From contig CAIQND010000512.1 in the NCBI GenBank assembly GCA_903873045.1, positions 1 to 18,072 on the forward strand: DNA of 18,072 nucleotides. The letters run 5' to 3'. The DNA comes from an uncultured Methylococcaceae bacterium (GTDB lineage: Bacteria > Pseudomonadota > Gammaproteobacteria > Methylococcales > Methylomonadaceae). Positions 5,724-14,769 of this stretch are shown one piece after another. The position numbers were made by a program, and so were the translations under genes. Every line of letters begins with the position of its first letter. Position 1 is the stretch's first letter. The notes under the pieces are model-generated. The model did not search any database and was not told where the DNA came from. It was given only the letters and a program-made list of their open reading frames with translations.

Positions 5724-7232
5724 ATGAGACTGAAAGAACTGCTGGAAGGAATGCTGTTACTGCCAAACACAGATATGGGAGCGATCGGTGATGCCCTCAT
5801 TACCGGACTGGCTTTGGATAGCAGGAAGGTCGTTGAGGGCAATTTGTTTATTGCCTTGTCAGGCGCTAACCAGCATGGCTTGACTCATGTTGAACAGGCG
5901 ATTGATAAGGGCGCCTGTGCGGTTATTTTTGACCCGTCCGGGAGTAGTAAGCAACTAATAGCACTGGGTAATCCGATACCGATGATTGCGGTAGCCGATT
6001 TGGGTTTGAAGTTGGGTGATATAGCCGCCCGTTATTATGGCAATCCTTCCGGTTTTATGGCGGTGATTGGCATCACCGGAACTAATGGCAAGACATCATG
6101 TAGTCAGTTTTTAAGTCAGATGCTGGATGCGTGCGGAATCATCGGCACCCTGGGTTGGGGCGAGTGGGGCGCGTTGAGTAAAACGCTTAATACCACACCT
6201 GATGCTTTGGAAACCCAAAGAATACTGGCTGAATTGCTAAAAGATAACAAAAAAACAGTAGCGATGGAGGTTTCATCGCACGGTTTGGATCAGGGCAGGG
6301 TTAATGGCGTTATCTTTAAAGGCGCTGTATTTACCAATATTAGCCGGGATCATTTAGATTATCACGGCACTATGGAAGCCTATCTGCAAGCCAAGTTGAC
6401 GCTACTCAACAAGCCTGGCTTGGCTTTTGCCGTAGTCAATCTGGATGATGATTATAGCGACCGGATTATTGCCGCAGTACCTGAAGGTGTTGCTTTATGG
6501 GGCATTAGCGTTCAGGGAAAAACGGTGGCTTCCTGCAAATGCGTCAGAGCAGAAGTTATTGTGCATAAAGTGGATGGTATTGAATTTGACGTTTGCTGGC
6601 GGGAAGACCGTCTACGGGTAAACGTACCGCTTTATGGTGATTTTAATACCGAGAATGTCCTAACCGTTCTGGCTGTGATGCTTGCTATGGGGTTGTCAAT
6701 GACTGAGGCGGTAAAAAAATTACCTTATATAAAGCCGGTTACAGGACGTATGGAACGATTTGGCGGAGCTGGGCAGCCGCTGGTTTTTGTAGATTATGCA
6801 CATACACCCGATGCGCTGGATAAGGTTTTATCCAGCTTGAGGAAGCATTGCAGTCAGGCTTTATGGGTGGTGTTCGGCTGTGGTGGCAACCGGGACAAGG
6901 GTAAGCGTCCACAAATGGGGCGTATTGCCGAGCAATGGGCAGATCATGTGATTGTCACTGATGACAATCCGCGTTTTGAAAATGGATTGGCTATCGTTAA
7001 TGATATTTTAGCGGGTTGTAGTGATCCTGTTGGGCAAAATGCTTACGGTAAAGTAGAGGTCATTCAAAACAGGGAGCAGGCAATACAAAATGTGCTGGCT
7101 AGAGCTTCAGAAACGGATTGTATTGTGATTGCAGGTAAAGGCCATGAGCATTATCAGGAAATCAATGGCGTGCAAACAGCATTCAGTGATAGCCAGGTTG
7201 TGATTGACGCATTAAAAATGAGAGCCGTATAA
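5724..7232 (+). CDS. murE: UDP-MurNAc-L-Ala-D-Glu:meso-diaminopimelate ligase MurE
   Basis: MurE adds the third stem-peptide residue in the cytoplasm using ATP. The sequence shows the three-domain Mur ligase plan: an N-terminal UDP-binding domain, the ATP loop GITGTNGKTS at 116-125, the lysine expected to be carbamylated at K224 (EAYLQAKLTLL), and a C-terminal domain with D414-N-P-R417. The DNPR signature predicts meso-diaminopimelate rather than lysine, as in Gram-negatives. It has 502 residues (E. coli 495). The gap to ftsI is 8 nt, with only a weak AGG upstream; the gap to murF is 2 nt. The ATG at 5724 gives the usual MRLKELL opening. Confidence 0.98.
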   Translation: MRLKELLEGMLLLPNTDMGAIGDALITGLALDSRKVVEGNLFIALSGANQHGLTHVEQAIDKGACAVIFDPSGSSKQLIALGNPIPMIAVADLGLKLGDIAARYYGNPSGFMAVIGITGTNGKTSCSQFLSQMLDACGIIGTLGWGEWGALSKTLNTTPDALETQRILAELLKDNKKTVAMEVSSHGLDQGRVNGVIFKGAVFTNISRDHLDYHGTMEAYLQAKLTLLNKPGLAFAVVNLDDDYSDRIIAAVPEGVALWGISVQGKTVASCKCVRAEVIVHKVDGIEFDVCWREDRLRVNVPLYGDFNTENVLTVLAVMLAMGLSMTEAVKKLPYIKPVTGRMERFGGAGQPLVFVDYAHTPDALDKVLSSLRKHCSQALWVVFGCGGNRDKGKRPQMGRIAEQWADHVIVTDDNPRFENGLAIVNDILAGCSDPVGQNAYGKVEVIQNREQAIQNVLARASETDCIVIAGKGHEHYQEINGVQTAFSDSQVVIDALKMRAV

Positions 7233-7234
7233 AA

Positions 7235-8614
7235 ATGAAAATGATGCTGAGTGACTGTGCAAAAGCGGTGCAAGGGAAACTCGTTGGGGAAGATGTTGCT
7301 ATTAACGGTGCCAGCATAGACACGCGGGCCATTAAGCCGGGGCAACTTTATATTGCCATTAAAGGGCACAACTTTGATGGCAATGAGTTTGTCGGGCAAG
7401 CGGAAAAAGCCGGAGCAATCGCGGCTATTGTGCATAACGGTGTTAAGCCAAACGTCTCGCATATTGTCGTTGATGATACCCGGTTAGCCTTGGCTAAGTT
7501 GGCTGGAGCATGGCGGCAATCGCTGTCTGCGCGGGAAAACGAGACACTTTCGGTAGTCGGCATTACGGGCAGTAACGGCAAGACCACCGTTAAGGAAATG
7601 ATGGCGGCCATATTGGCTGTTAATGCGCAGGTTCTGTTTACTCAGGGTAACCTGAATAATGATATTGGCGTGCCTTTGACGTTATTGCTCCTGAATGAGC
7701 AGCATCGCTATGCAGTCATTGAGATGGGTGCAAATCATGCGGGAGAAATTGCCTATACCAGCACTTATGCGCAGGCTGACGTGGTGATTATTACCAATGC
7801 AGGCGCGGCGCATATAGAAGGTTTCGGAAGTCTTGAGGGCGTTGCCAAAGCGAAAGGTGAAATCTTTGAGACGCTTAAAAAAGATGGAATTGCCATTATT
7901 AATCAGGATGATGACTATTTTTACTATTGGCAAGCACTCGCAGTCAATAGAAGTGTACTATCATTTGGTTTGAGTGACCGTGCCAATGTAACGGCTATAG
8001 CGATTAAAACAGAAATTTATGATAACGCATTTGTTACCACTTTTAAACTGATTACCGCACTGGGCACGATTGATATTATTTTAAAACTGGCGGGGCAGCA
8101 TAATGTGGTTAACGCCTTGGCGGCCAGTGCAGCAAGCCTGGCCTTGGGAATAAACCTGCAACAGATTAAACAAGGCCTGGAAAGTGTAAAGCCGGTAACC
8201 GGCAGGTTGCAGCCTTTGGTGGGTCGGTTGGGCAATATTATTATTGATGATACCTATAATGCCAATTCGGCTTCTTTAAAAGCCGGTCTTGATGTATTGG
8301 CTAATTTTACGGGAAAGCCTTGGTTGGTATTGGGTGCCTTCGGTGAATTGGGGCCGGATAGCCAAAAAATGCACGAAGACATGGGCGCGTGTATTAGAGC
8401 AAGCGGCGTTGTAAGGTTATTGGCTGTTGGCGAGGATAGCAAGAATACGGTTGAAGCTTTTGGTAAAGGAGCTACTTTTTTTGAGAAACAACAAGATTTG
8501 ATTGACGTGTTAAAACAAGAATTAAAAGGCGATGAAACGATTTTGATTAAAGGCTCACGAGCGCAGCACATGGAAAATGTAGCCGCCGCTTTAGTTGAAA
8601 ACTTCAGGAATTAA
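7235..8614 (+). CDS. murF: UDP-MurNAc-tripeptide:D-alanyl-D-alanine ligase MurF
   Basis: MurF joins D-Ala-D-Ala (made by Ddl in the same operon) to UDP-MurNAc-tripeptide, completing the cytoplasmic precursor. Visible motifs are the N-terminal SIDTRAIKPGQLYIAIKG block near residue 27, the ATP loop GITGSNGKTT at 109-118, MGANHAGEI near 164, GQHNVVNALAA near 287 and DDTYNANS at 338-345. It has 459 residues against 452 in E. coli. The first ATG (7235) follows the murE stop by 2 nt; ATGs at 7241 and 7244 are alternatives with no better ribosome-binding site. Expression is probably coupled to murE. Confidence 0.97.
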   Translation: MKMMLSDCAKAVQGKLVGEDVAINGASIDTRAIKPGQLYIAIKGHNFDGNEFVGQAEKAGAIAAIVHNGVKPNVSHIVVDDTRLALAKLAGAWRQSLSARENETLSVVGITGSNGKTTVKEMMAAILAVNAQVLFTQGNLNNDIGVPLTLLLLNEQHRYAVIEMGANHAGEIAYTSTYAQADVVIITNAGAAHIEGFGSLEGVAKAKGEIFETLKKDGIAIINQDDDYFYYWQALAVNRSVLSFGLSDRANVTAIAIKTEIYDNAFVTTFKLITALGTIDIILKLAGQHNVVNALAASAASLALGINLQQIKQGLESVKPVTGRLQPLVGRLGNIIIDDTYNANSASLKAGLDVLANFTGKPWLVLGAFGELGPDSQKMHEDMGACIRASGVVRLLAVGEDSKNTVEAFGKGATFFEKQQDLIDVLKQELKGDETILIKGSRAQHMENVAAALVENFRN

Positions 8615-8617
8615 AAG

Positions 8618-9700
8618 ATGTTACTTTATTTTGCAGATTATTTAATGACCTTTGATGGCGGTTTCAGGGTATTTCATTACCTGACCTTTCGGGCCATTTT
8701 GGGTGCATTAACCGCATTGTTGATTTCTTTTGTTATCGGGCCGGTAATGATTAGAAAGTTAAGTGCTAAAAAAATCGGGCAAAGCATCCGTGAACTAGGA
8801 CCGCAATCACATTACGAAAAATCAGGAACGCCCACGATGGGTGGAGCGTTAATACTGGTTGCCATTGCTATTAGTACGTTGCTGTGGGCGGATCTAAGTA
8901 ATCGATATATATGGGTCATCCTATTGGTAACCATGGGCTATGGTGTCATCGGCTTTATTGATGACTATAGGAAAGTTGTCAAGCGCAATAGTGATGGTTT
9001 ATCGGCTAAAGCCAAGTATTTGGCGCAATCAGTCATAGGCTTAACGGCAGCGATCTTTTTGTATAAAACAGCCATTTTACCGGCAGAAACCCAACTCATC
9101 GTCCCCTTTTTTAAGGACTTTATGCTGGATATGGGCTGGATGTATATCGTACTGACCTATTTTGTTATTGTTGGAACCAGTAACGCCGTCAACTTGACTG
9201 ATGGTCTGGATGGTTTGGCCATTATGCCAACGGTGATGGTTGCAGCGGGTTTGGGTATTTTTGCCTATTTATCGGGGCATGTCACTTTTTCAAGTTATCT
9301 GGCTATTCCTTATTTGCCCAATGCCGGTGAATTGATTGTTTTTTGTGCCGCTTTAGTGGGTGCCGGTTTAGGTTTTTTATGGTTTAACGCTTATCCCGCG
9401 ATGGTGTTTATGGGGGATGTTGGCGCATTGGCGTTGGGTGCCGCTTTAGGCGTGTTGGCGGTGTTGGTCAGGCAAGAAATTGTCTTGATGATTATGGGCG
9501 GCGTTTTCGTAATGGAAACCTTATCCGTGATTATTCAGGTTGCCTCTTTCAAATTGACTGGAAAGCGGGTGTTTCGGATGGCACCGATACACCATCATTT
9601 TGAATTGAAAGGATGGCCGGAACCTAGAGTTATCGTGCGCTTCTGGATTATCACCGTTATTTTGGTGCTGATCGGATTGGCAACTTTAAAATTGAGATAA
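8618..9700 (+). CDS. mraY: Phospho-MurNAc-pentapeptide transferase MraY
   Basis: MraY is the integral membrane enzyme that moves phospho-MurNAc-pentapeptide onto undecaprenyl phosphate to form lipid I. At 360 residues it is the same length as the E. coli enzyme, and the key acidic residues fall at the same positions: D115-D116 in IGFIDDYRKV and D267 in MVFMGDVGA. NAVNLTDGLDGLA (189-201) and the HHHFE loop (325-329) are intact. About ten hydrophobic segments are evident. AGGA lies about 8 nt before the ATG. It sits 3 nt after murF and 2 nt before murD, so the membrane step is co-expressed with the soluble ligases. Confidence 0.98.
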   Translation: MLLYFADYLMTFDGGFRVFHYLTFRAILGALTALLISFVIGPVMIRKLSAKKIGQSIRELGPQSHYEKSGTPTMGGALILVAIAISTLLWADLSNRYIWVILLVTMGYGVIGFIDDYRKVVKRNSDGLSAKAKYLAQSVIGLTAAIFLYKTAILPAETQLIVPFFKDFMLDMGWMYIVLTYFVIVGTSNAVNLTDGLDGLAIMPTVMVAAGLGIFAYLSGHVTFSSYLAIPYLPNAGELIVFCAALVGAGLGFLWFNAYPAMVFMGDVGALALGAALGVLAVLVRQEIVLMIMGGVFVMETLSVIIQVASFKLTGKRVFRMAPIHHHFELKGWPEPRVIVRFWIITVILVLIGLATLKLR

Positions 9701-9702
9701 AA

Positions 9703-11073
9703 ATGGATAGCTTAGCGATTTTAAACGCGTTAAAAAAGAACTTTGCACTGGAACCACAAAGCGCCAAAGTTGTGGTAGTGGGTCTTGGAGATACCGGTAT
9801 TTCGGTTGCCCATTATTTACAAAAACTGGGATTTAATTTTGCCATTACCGATAGTCGCGCGAAGCCGCCGTTGATAGATGCCTTTTTTGAAGTGATGCCT
9901 GATACCCCTGTTTTTACCGGTGGTTTTGATGAGGCGGCTTTTAAGGTCGCAACACATTTGGTGGTCAGTCCAGGGGTTGCGCTAACTGAAAAATCGATTG
10001 TCAAAGCCGTCGCTAATGGCACAAAGATAATCAGCGATATTGATTTGTTTGCTTGTTCGGTTAACGTACCGATTATTGCCATTACCGGATCAAACGGTAA
10101 AAGTACGGTTACTACCATGGTTGGCGAAATGGCCAAATGCGCTGGAAAAAAGGTGGGCGTAGGCGGCAATTTGGGTACACCGGCTTTGGAATTACTGGAG
10201 CAGGAGGCAGACTTGTTTGTATTGGAGCTTTCAAGCTTTCAGCTCGAACGAACCACGGCATTAAACGCAGTTGCTGCAACAGTGCTTAATGTTTCTGCCG
10301 ATCATCTTGATCGTCATAACGATATAGCCGATTACGCGCACGAAAAACAAGGCATTTTTAAAGGTGACGGCATCATGGTCATTAATGTTGATGACCCTGT
10401 TGTTGATGCGATGCGGGAAGCCGGTAGACGACTGTTTACGTTTTCGATAAAAAAAGAAGCTGATTTTTACATTGCCGGCCAGAATAATGTCGAGTATCTG
10501 ATGCACAATAAACAGTGCTTAATGCCACTGGCGCAATTACCGCTTGAAGGTCGTCATAATGCAGCTAATGCATTGGCTGCATTGGCTCTAGGGGGCTCTG
10601 TAGGATTAGATGAGCAAGTCATGTGTAATGCGTTGAAAACATTTAAAGGCTTGGAACACCGTATGCAGCGTGTCGCAGAAATACGCGGTGTCACTTGGGT
10701 AAACGATTCAAAGGCAACCAATATTGGTGCCTGCGTTGCCGCATTGGAAGGTTATGAGCGCAAAGTCATTCTGATTGCAGGCGGTGATGCCAAAGGCGCA
10801 GATATGAACGAATTGACACCGGCCATAAAAGAAAAAGCAAAATGTGTCGTTTTAATGGGCAAGGATGCGGACTTGATAAAACAGGCATTGAATGATTGTG
10901 TGCCCGTTTATATGGCCGAAAACATGGCGGAAGCTGTAAAAATTTCCGCCAGTCTTGCGACGGCCGGTGACAGTGTGTTGTTGTCGCCAGCCTGTGCTAG
11001 TCTTGATCAGTATAAAAATTATAAAGATAGAGGCGATCAATTTTCTAAAGCCGTATTGGGCTTGCTGGCATGA
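9703..11073 (+). CDS. murD: UDP-MurNAc-L-alanine:D-glutamate ligase MurD
   Basis: MurD adds D-glutamate to UDP-MurNAc-L-Ala with ATP. The N-terminal Rossmann-like domain is marked by VVVVGLGDTGISVAHYL (24-40), the ATP loop is ITGSNGKSTVT (127-137), the LELSSFQL block is at 174-181, and the probable carbamylated lysine is K215 in YAHEKQ. GLEHRMQ and VNDSKATN follow in the second half. It has 456 residues (E. coli 438). The stop overlaps the ftsW start as ATGA (11070-11073). The order murD-ftsW-murG-murC is the common proteobacterial one. Confidence 0.97.
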   Translation: MDSLAILNALKKNFALEPQSAKVVVVGLGDTGISVAHYLQKLGFNFAITDSRAKPPLIDAFFEVMPDTPVFTGGFDEAAFKVATHLVVSPGVALTEKSIVKAVANGTKIISDIDLFACSVNVPIIAITGSNGKSTVTTMVGEMAKCAGKKVGVGGNLGTPALELLEQEADLFVLELSSFQLERTTALNAVAATVLNVSADHLDRHNDIADYAHEKQGIFKGDGIMVINVDDPVVDAMREAGRRLFTFSIKKEADFYIAGQNNVEYLMHNKQCLMPLAQLPLEGRHNAANALAALALGGSVGLDEQVMCNALKTFKGLEHRMQRVAEIRGVTWVNDSKATNIGACVAALEGYERKVILIAGGDAKGADMNELTPAIKEKAKCVVLMGKDADLIKQALNDCVPVYMAENMAEAVKISASLATAGDSVLLSPACASLDQYKNYKDRGDQFSKAVLGLLA

Positions 11074-12245
11074 GCAATCGCGCGAAGACATCACGCATCG
11101 GGCGGTTTCATTTTGACCCTTTGTTGCTTGTGGTGACGATGAGTTTATTGCTCATTGGTTATGTAATGGTGGCATCATCATCATTGCATTTGGGCGTAAA
11201 AATGACTGGCAGCAGTTTTTACTATCCGCTCAGACAGTCGCTGCATATAGGTCTTGGGCTTTTTTTAGGGACATGCGTTGCCTTTACCCCTATCCGTGTT
11301 TGGGAAAAATCGGGACAGTCGTTGTTTATAGTCGGTTTATTATTACTGGTGATTGTCCTGATACCCGGTCTTGGGGTAAAGGTTAACGGCAGTACCCGCT
11401 GGTTGTCTCTAGGCGGTTTGCGAATACAGGTATCAGAAGTCGTTAAATATTTCTCTGTTATTTATATGGCAGGGTATGTGACCCGACATCAGCAATCAAT
11501 TCGGGAATCGGCTTTTGGCTTGATTAAACCGTTAATTTTGTTTTCAGTGGCTAGCGTATTGTTGTTAATGGAGCCCGATTTTGGTTCCGCCGTGGTGATA
11601 TTAATTATTGCCATGGGCATTATGTTTTTAGCGGGAGCACGACTGTCGCAATTTATTATGCTGTTGTCCTTTGTGGGCGTGCTGGCCGGGTTGTTGGTTT
11701 ATTTTGAACCGTATCGCATGAAACGCGTGACCAGCTTTATGAATCCGTGGGCAGATGCCAAAGATACCGGTTATCAATTGGTGCATGCGCTTATCTCATT
11801 TGGACGTGGCGAGTGGTTGGGTGTGGGCTTGGGAAGCGGTATACAAAAACTGTTTTATTTGCCTGAGGCGCATACCGATTTTTTATTTTCAGTCATCGGT
11901 GAAGAGCTTGGCTTGCTTGGCGTACTGACTGTTATTGGTTTGTTTTCTTTGTTGGTCTGGCGAACGTTTGAGATAGGCGTGGCCGCAGAACAAGCCGGGG
12001 AACGGTTTTCTGCCTTTATTGCTTATGGCCTGGGTATCTGGTTTGGGTTTCAGGCATTCGTCAATATGGGCGTTAATATGGGCATTTTGCCAACCAAAGG
12101 ACTGACTTTACCATTAATGAGTTATGGCGGCGGCAGTATGATGATTATGTGTTGCGCGGTTGCGTTGTTATTCCGTGTGCAAAGCGAAGTGGCTGAGATT
12201 AATGCCAACACGCCAAAAGAAAGGTCGAAATGGGCAAGCGTATAG
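11070..12245 (+). CDS. ftsW: Septal peptidoglycan glycosyltransferase FtsW (SEDS family)
   Basis: FtsW polymerises lipid II into glycan strands at the septum, paired with FtsI from the same operon. It is a polytopic membrane protein of 391 residues (E. coli 414) with about ten hydrophobic segments. It carries SEDS signatures: KVNGSTRWLSLGGLRIQVSE (104-123), the catalytic loop PEAHTDFLFSVIGEELGLLG with D270 corresponding to the essential aspartate, and KGLTLPLMSYGGGS (343-356). The start overlaps the murD stop by four bases with no clear ribosome-binding site of its own, which suggests coupling. The last 16 bases overlap murG. Confidence 0.97.
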   Translation: MSNRAKTSRIGRFHFDPLLLVVTMSLLLIGYVMVASSSLHLGVKMTGSSFYYPLRQSLHIGLGLFLGTCVAFTPIRVWEKSGQSLFIVGLLLLVIVLIPGLGVKVNGSTRWLSLGGLRIQVSEVVKYFSVIYMAGYVTRHQQSIRESAFGLIKPLILFSVASVLLLMEPDFGSAVVILIIAMGIMFLAGARLSQFIMLLSFVGVLAGLLVYFEPYRMKRVTSFMNPWADAKDTGYQLVHALISFGRGEWLGVGLGSGIQKLFYLPEAHTDFLFSVIGEELGLLGVLTVIGLFSLLVWRTFEIGVAAEQAGERFSAFIAYGLGIWFGFQAFVNMGVNMGILPTKGLTLPLMSYGGGSMMIMCCAVALLFRVQSEVAEINANTPKERSKWASV

Positions 12246-13306
12246 TGATCATGGCCGGTGGAACCGGCGGGCATGTTTTTCCGGCACTGGCTGTCGCAGA
12301 ATTGTTAAAAGAGCAAGGCTGGCAGGTGAGTTGGTTGGGTACGCAGAAGGGCTTGGAAAGTCGGGTGATTCCAGCCAGCGGTATTGAAATCGACTGGTTA
12401 TCCGTTGCCGGTGTGCGCGGCAAAGGTTTGACAGCAAAAATAACGGCGGTGTTTATGTTGTTAAAAGCCGGTGTACAGGCCATGACAATATTGCGCAAGC
12501 GTAAACCGGATGTCGTGCTGGGTATGGGTGGATTTGTTGCAGGGCCCGGTGGGTTGATGGCAAAGCTGTTGGGTTTGCCTTTGGTCATTCATGAACAAAA
12601 CCGGATTCCAGGCACTACTAATCGATTGCTTGCTCGCTGGTCTAACCAAGTATTAGAGGCATTTCCTGACAGTTTTAATGCAAAAATCAAAGCAAAATGT
12701 ACCGGAAATCCTTTAAGAAAACAGTTTCTTACAGCCTTGGAAAATGATCGTCAGCAGTCTGAAGATGAAGTCAGGATATTTGTTTTTGGTGGCAGTCAGG
12801 GTGCTCAAATATTAAATGAAACAGTGCCTGAAGCGATTGCTGAATTGCTAAGCACCGGTTTGCAAACACAAGCCGTGCAAATAAAGCATCAAACCGGCGC
12901 TGCCATGTTGTCCCAAGTTGAAAGTCGCTATCAGGATTTAGCTATTAAAGCAGAAACCAGTGCCTTTATTGAGGACATGGTGGCGGCTTATCAATGGGCT
13001 GATTTGGTGATATGCAGGGCAGGTGCCATGACGGTTAGTGAGGTTTCGGCAATGGGTATTCCGGCTATTTTTATACCGTTACCGGGCGCTATTGATGATC
13101 ATCAAACGGCCAATGCCCGTTATTTAACGGATGCTGGTGCAGGACTACTATTGAGGCAAAAAGATTTGAATCCGGTAACACTGGCTGAACAGATAACAGA
13201 GGCACTTAAAAAATTGCCTGCAATGAGCACTGCTGCAAAACACTGTGCGCGTTTGGACGCAACCGCTGTTGTCGCTGGCTATTGCAGCACTGAGGCGGGA
13301 CTATGA
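12230..13306 (+). CDS. murG: UDP-GlcNAc:lipid I N-acetylglucosaminyltransferase MurG
   Basis: MurG is the peripheral inner-membrane GT28 glycosyltransferase that converts lipid I to lipid II. The N-terminal glycine-rich loop AGGTGGHVFPALAVAELL (9-26) includes the conserved H15, a second G loop FGGSQGAQ lies at 186-193, and the UDP-GlcNAc site CRAGAMTVSE (262-271) is followed by a conserved IPLPGAIDDHQTANA segment. It has 358 residues (E. coli 355). It starts inside the end of ftsW with AAAGG about 6 nt upstream of the ATG, and its stop overlaps the murC start as ATGA (13303-13306). Confidence 0.98.
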   Translation: MGKRIVIMAGGTGGHVFPALAVAELLKEQGWQVSWLGTQKGLESRVIPASGIEIDWLSVAGVRGKGLTAKITAVFMLLKAGVQAMTILRKRKPDVVLGMGGFVAGPGGLMAKLLGLPLVIHEQNRIPGTTNRLLARWSNQVLEAFPDSFNAKIKAKCTGNPLRKQFLTALENDRQQSEDEVRIFVFGGSQGAQILNETVPEAIAELLSTGLQTQAVQIKHQTGAAMLSQVESRYQDLAIKAETSAFIEDMVAAYQWADLVICRAGAMTVSEVSAMGIPAIFIPLPGAIDDHQTANARYLTDAGAGLLLRQKDLNPVTLAEQITEALKKLPAMSTAAKHCARLDATAVVAGYCSTEAGL

Positions 13307-14769
13307 AAATTCCGGCCAGTACGCACGCCGCCTCTACCTTCGGTAATATCGAACGCATCCATTTTGTGGGTGTAGGCGGGACAGGCATGAGCGGTATCGC
13401 TGAGGTCTTGTCCAACCTGGGTTATAAAGTGTCGGGTTCGGATATAAAAGCAAGTGCGGTAACGCAACGGCTCGCAGATTTGGGGGTGACGATTACTATT
13501 GGACATAAGCGGGAAAATGTTACGAAAGCGGATGTGGTGGTTGCTTCAACGGCCATCGATCGTAGTAATGAAGAAATTGACCAGGCTTATCTTAATAGAA
13601 CTCCGGTTATTCCGCGTGCCGAAATGCTGGCCGAGTTAATGCGCTTTCGCTTTGGTATTGCCGTCGCGGGTACGCATGGCAAAACCACCACAACCAGTTT
13701 GACAGCCAGTATTTTGGCTGAAGGTGGATTAGATCCTACGTTTGTTATTGGCGGGCGTTTAAATAGTGCAGGCACTAATGCCAAGCTGGGTTTGGGGAAC
13801 TATTTGGTGGCTGAAGCGGATGAAAGTGATGCGTCATTTTTATACCTCCAGCCCATGATGGCAGTGGTCACCAATATAGACCAAGATCACATGGAAACTT
13901 ACCAGAACAGTTATCAACGGTTAAAAGATACGTTTGTAGAATTTTTACATCATTTGCCTTTTTATGGATTGGCGGTGATGTGTCTGGATGACGAAGGCGT
14001 AAGAGAGATTTTGCCTCAGTTATCCAAGCCGGTTATTACCTATGGCGTTCATGAAGACGCGGATATTCGTGCCGTAGATATTAAACAAGACGGCATGCTG
14101 ACAACGTTTAGTGTTATTCGTCGAGGAGATTATCCGCTGTTGCAGGTGACGTTAAATATGCCGGGTTGGCATAACATGCTTAATTCCTTGGCGGCTATTG
14201 CCGTAGCAACGCGACTGGCGGTTGCTGATGCGGCCATCGTTAAAAGTCTGGGTGCATTTAAGGGGGTTGGCAGACGTTTTCAGGTTCAGGGTGACTTGGC
14301 CATTGATGGCGGCAAGCTAACGCTGGTTGATGATTACGGACATCATCCCCGAGAAATTGCGGCAACCCTGGAGGCCTTGTGTCAAGCTTGGCCTGACAGA
14401 CGCTCGGTAATTATTTTTCAGCCGCATCGGTATACGCGAACTCGCGATTTATTTGAAGATTTTGTACAGGTACTGTCGACCGTTGACGTGCTGATTCTGA
14501 TGGATGTTTATTCCGCAGGCGAAGCAGAAATTGCAGGCGCAGACGGTAGGGCATTAAGCCGTGCCATTCGTATTCGTGCTCAAGTTGATCCGGTATTTGT
14601 TGATGACTGGCAAGAGCTGCCCAAAATATTGGCGGGTATCGTCAGGCCGGATGATGTGATTTTGACGATGGGAGCCGGTAACGTTGGGCAGATTGCTACC
14701 CAATTACCCGAATTGCTAACGGAAGCACTTGCGTGTCGGGCATCGTCACCACAGACCCGTTCGATATGA
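13303..14769 (+). CDS. murC: UDP-N-acetylmuramate:L-alanine ligase MurC
   Basis: MurC adds L-alanine, the first amino acid, to UDP-MurNAc. It has an N-terminal Rossmann-type domain with FVGVGGTGMSGIAEVL (21-36), the ATP loop VAGTHGKTTTTS (121-132), EADESDASFL (171-180) and the C-terminal DDYGHHPREI block (343-352). It has 488 residues (E. coli 491). A good ribosome-binding site (GAGGCGGG) precedes the overlapping ATGA start. It precedes the MurB-Ddl frame, so the enzyme making its substrate (MurB) is encoded directly downstream. Confidence 0.98.
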   Translation: MKIPASTHAASTFGNIERIHFVGVGGTGMSGIAEVLSNLGYKVSGSDIKASAVTQRLADLGVTITIGHKRENVTKADVVVASTAIDRSNEEIDQAYLNRTPVIPRAEMLAELMRFRFGIAVAGTHGKTTTTSLTASILAEGGLDPTFVIGGRLNSAGTNAKLGLGNYLVAEADESDASFLYLQPMMAVVTNIDQDHMETYQNSYQRLKDTFVEFLHHLPFYGLAVMCLDDEGVREILPQLSKPVITYGVHEDADIRAVDIKQDGMLTTFSVIRRGDYPLLQVTLNMPGWHNMLNSLAAIAVATRLAVADAAIVKSLGAFKGVGRRFQVQGDLAIDGGKLTLVDDYGHHPREIAATLEALCQAWPDRRSVIIFQPHRYTRTRDLFEDFVQVLSTVDVLILMDVYSAGEAEIAGADGRALSRAIRIRAQVDPVFVDDWQELPKILAGIVRPDDVILTMGAGNVGQIATQLPELLTEALACRASSPQTRSI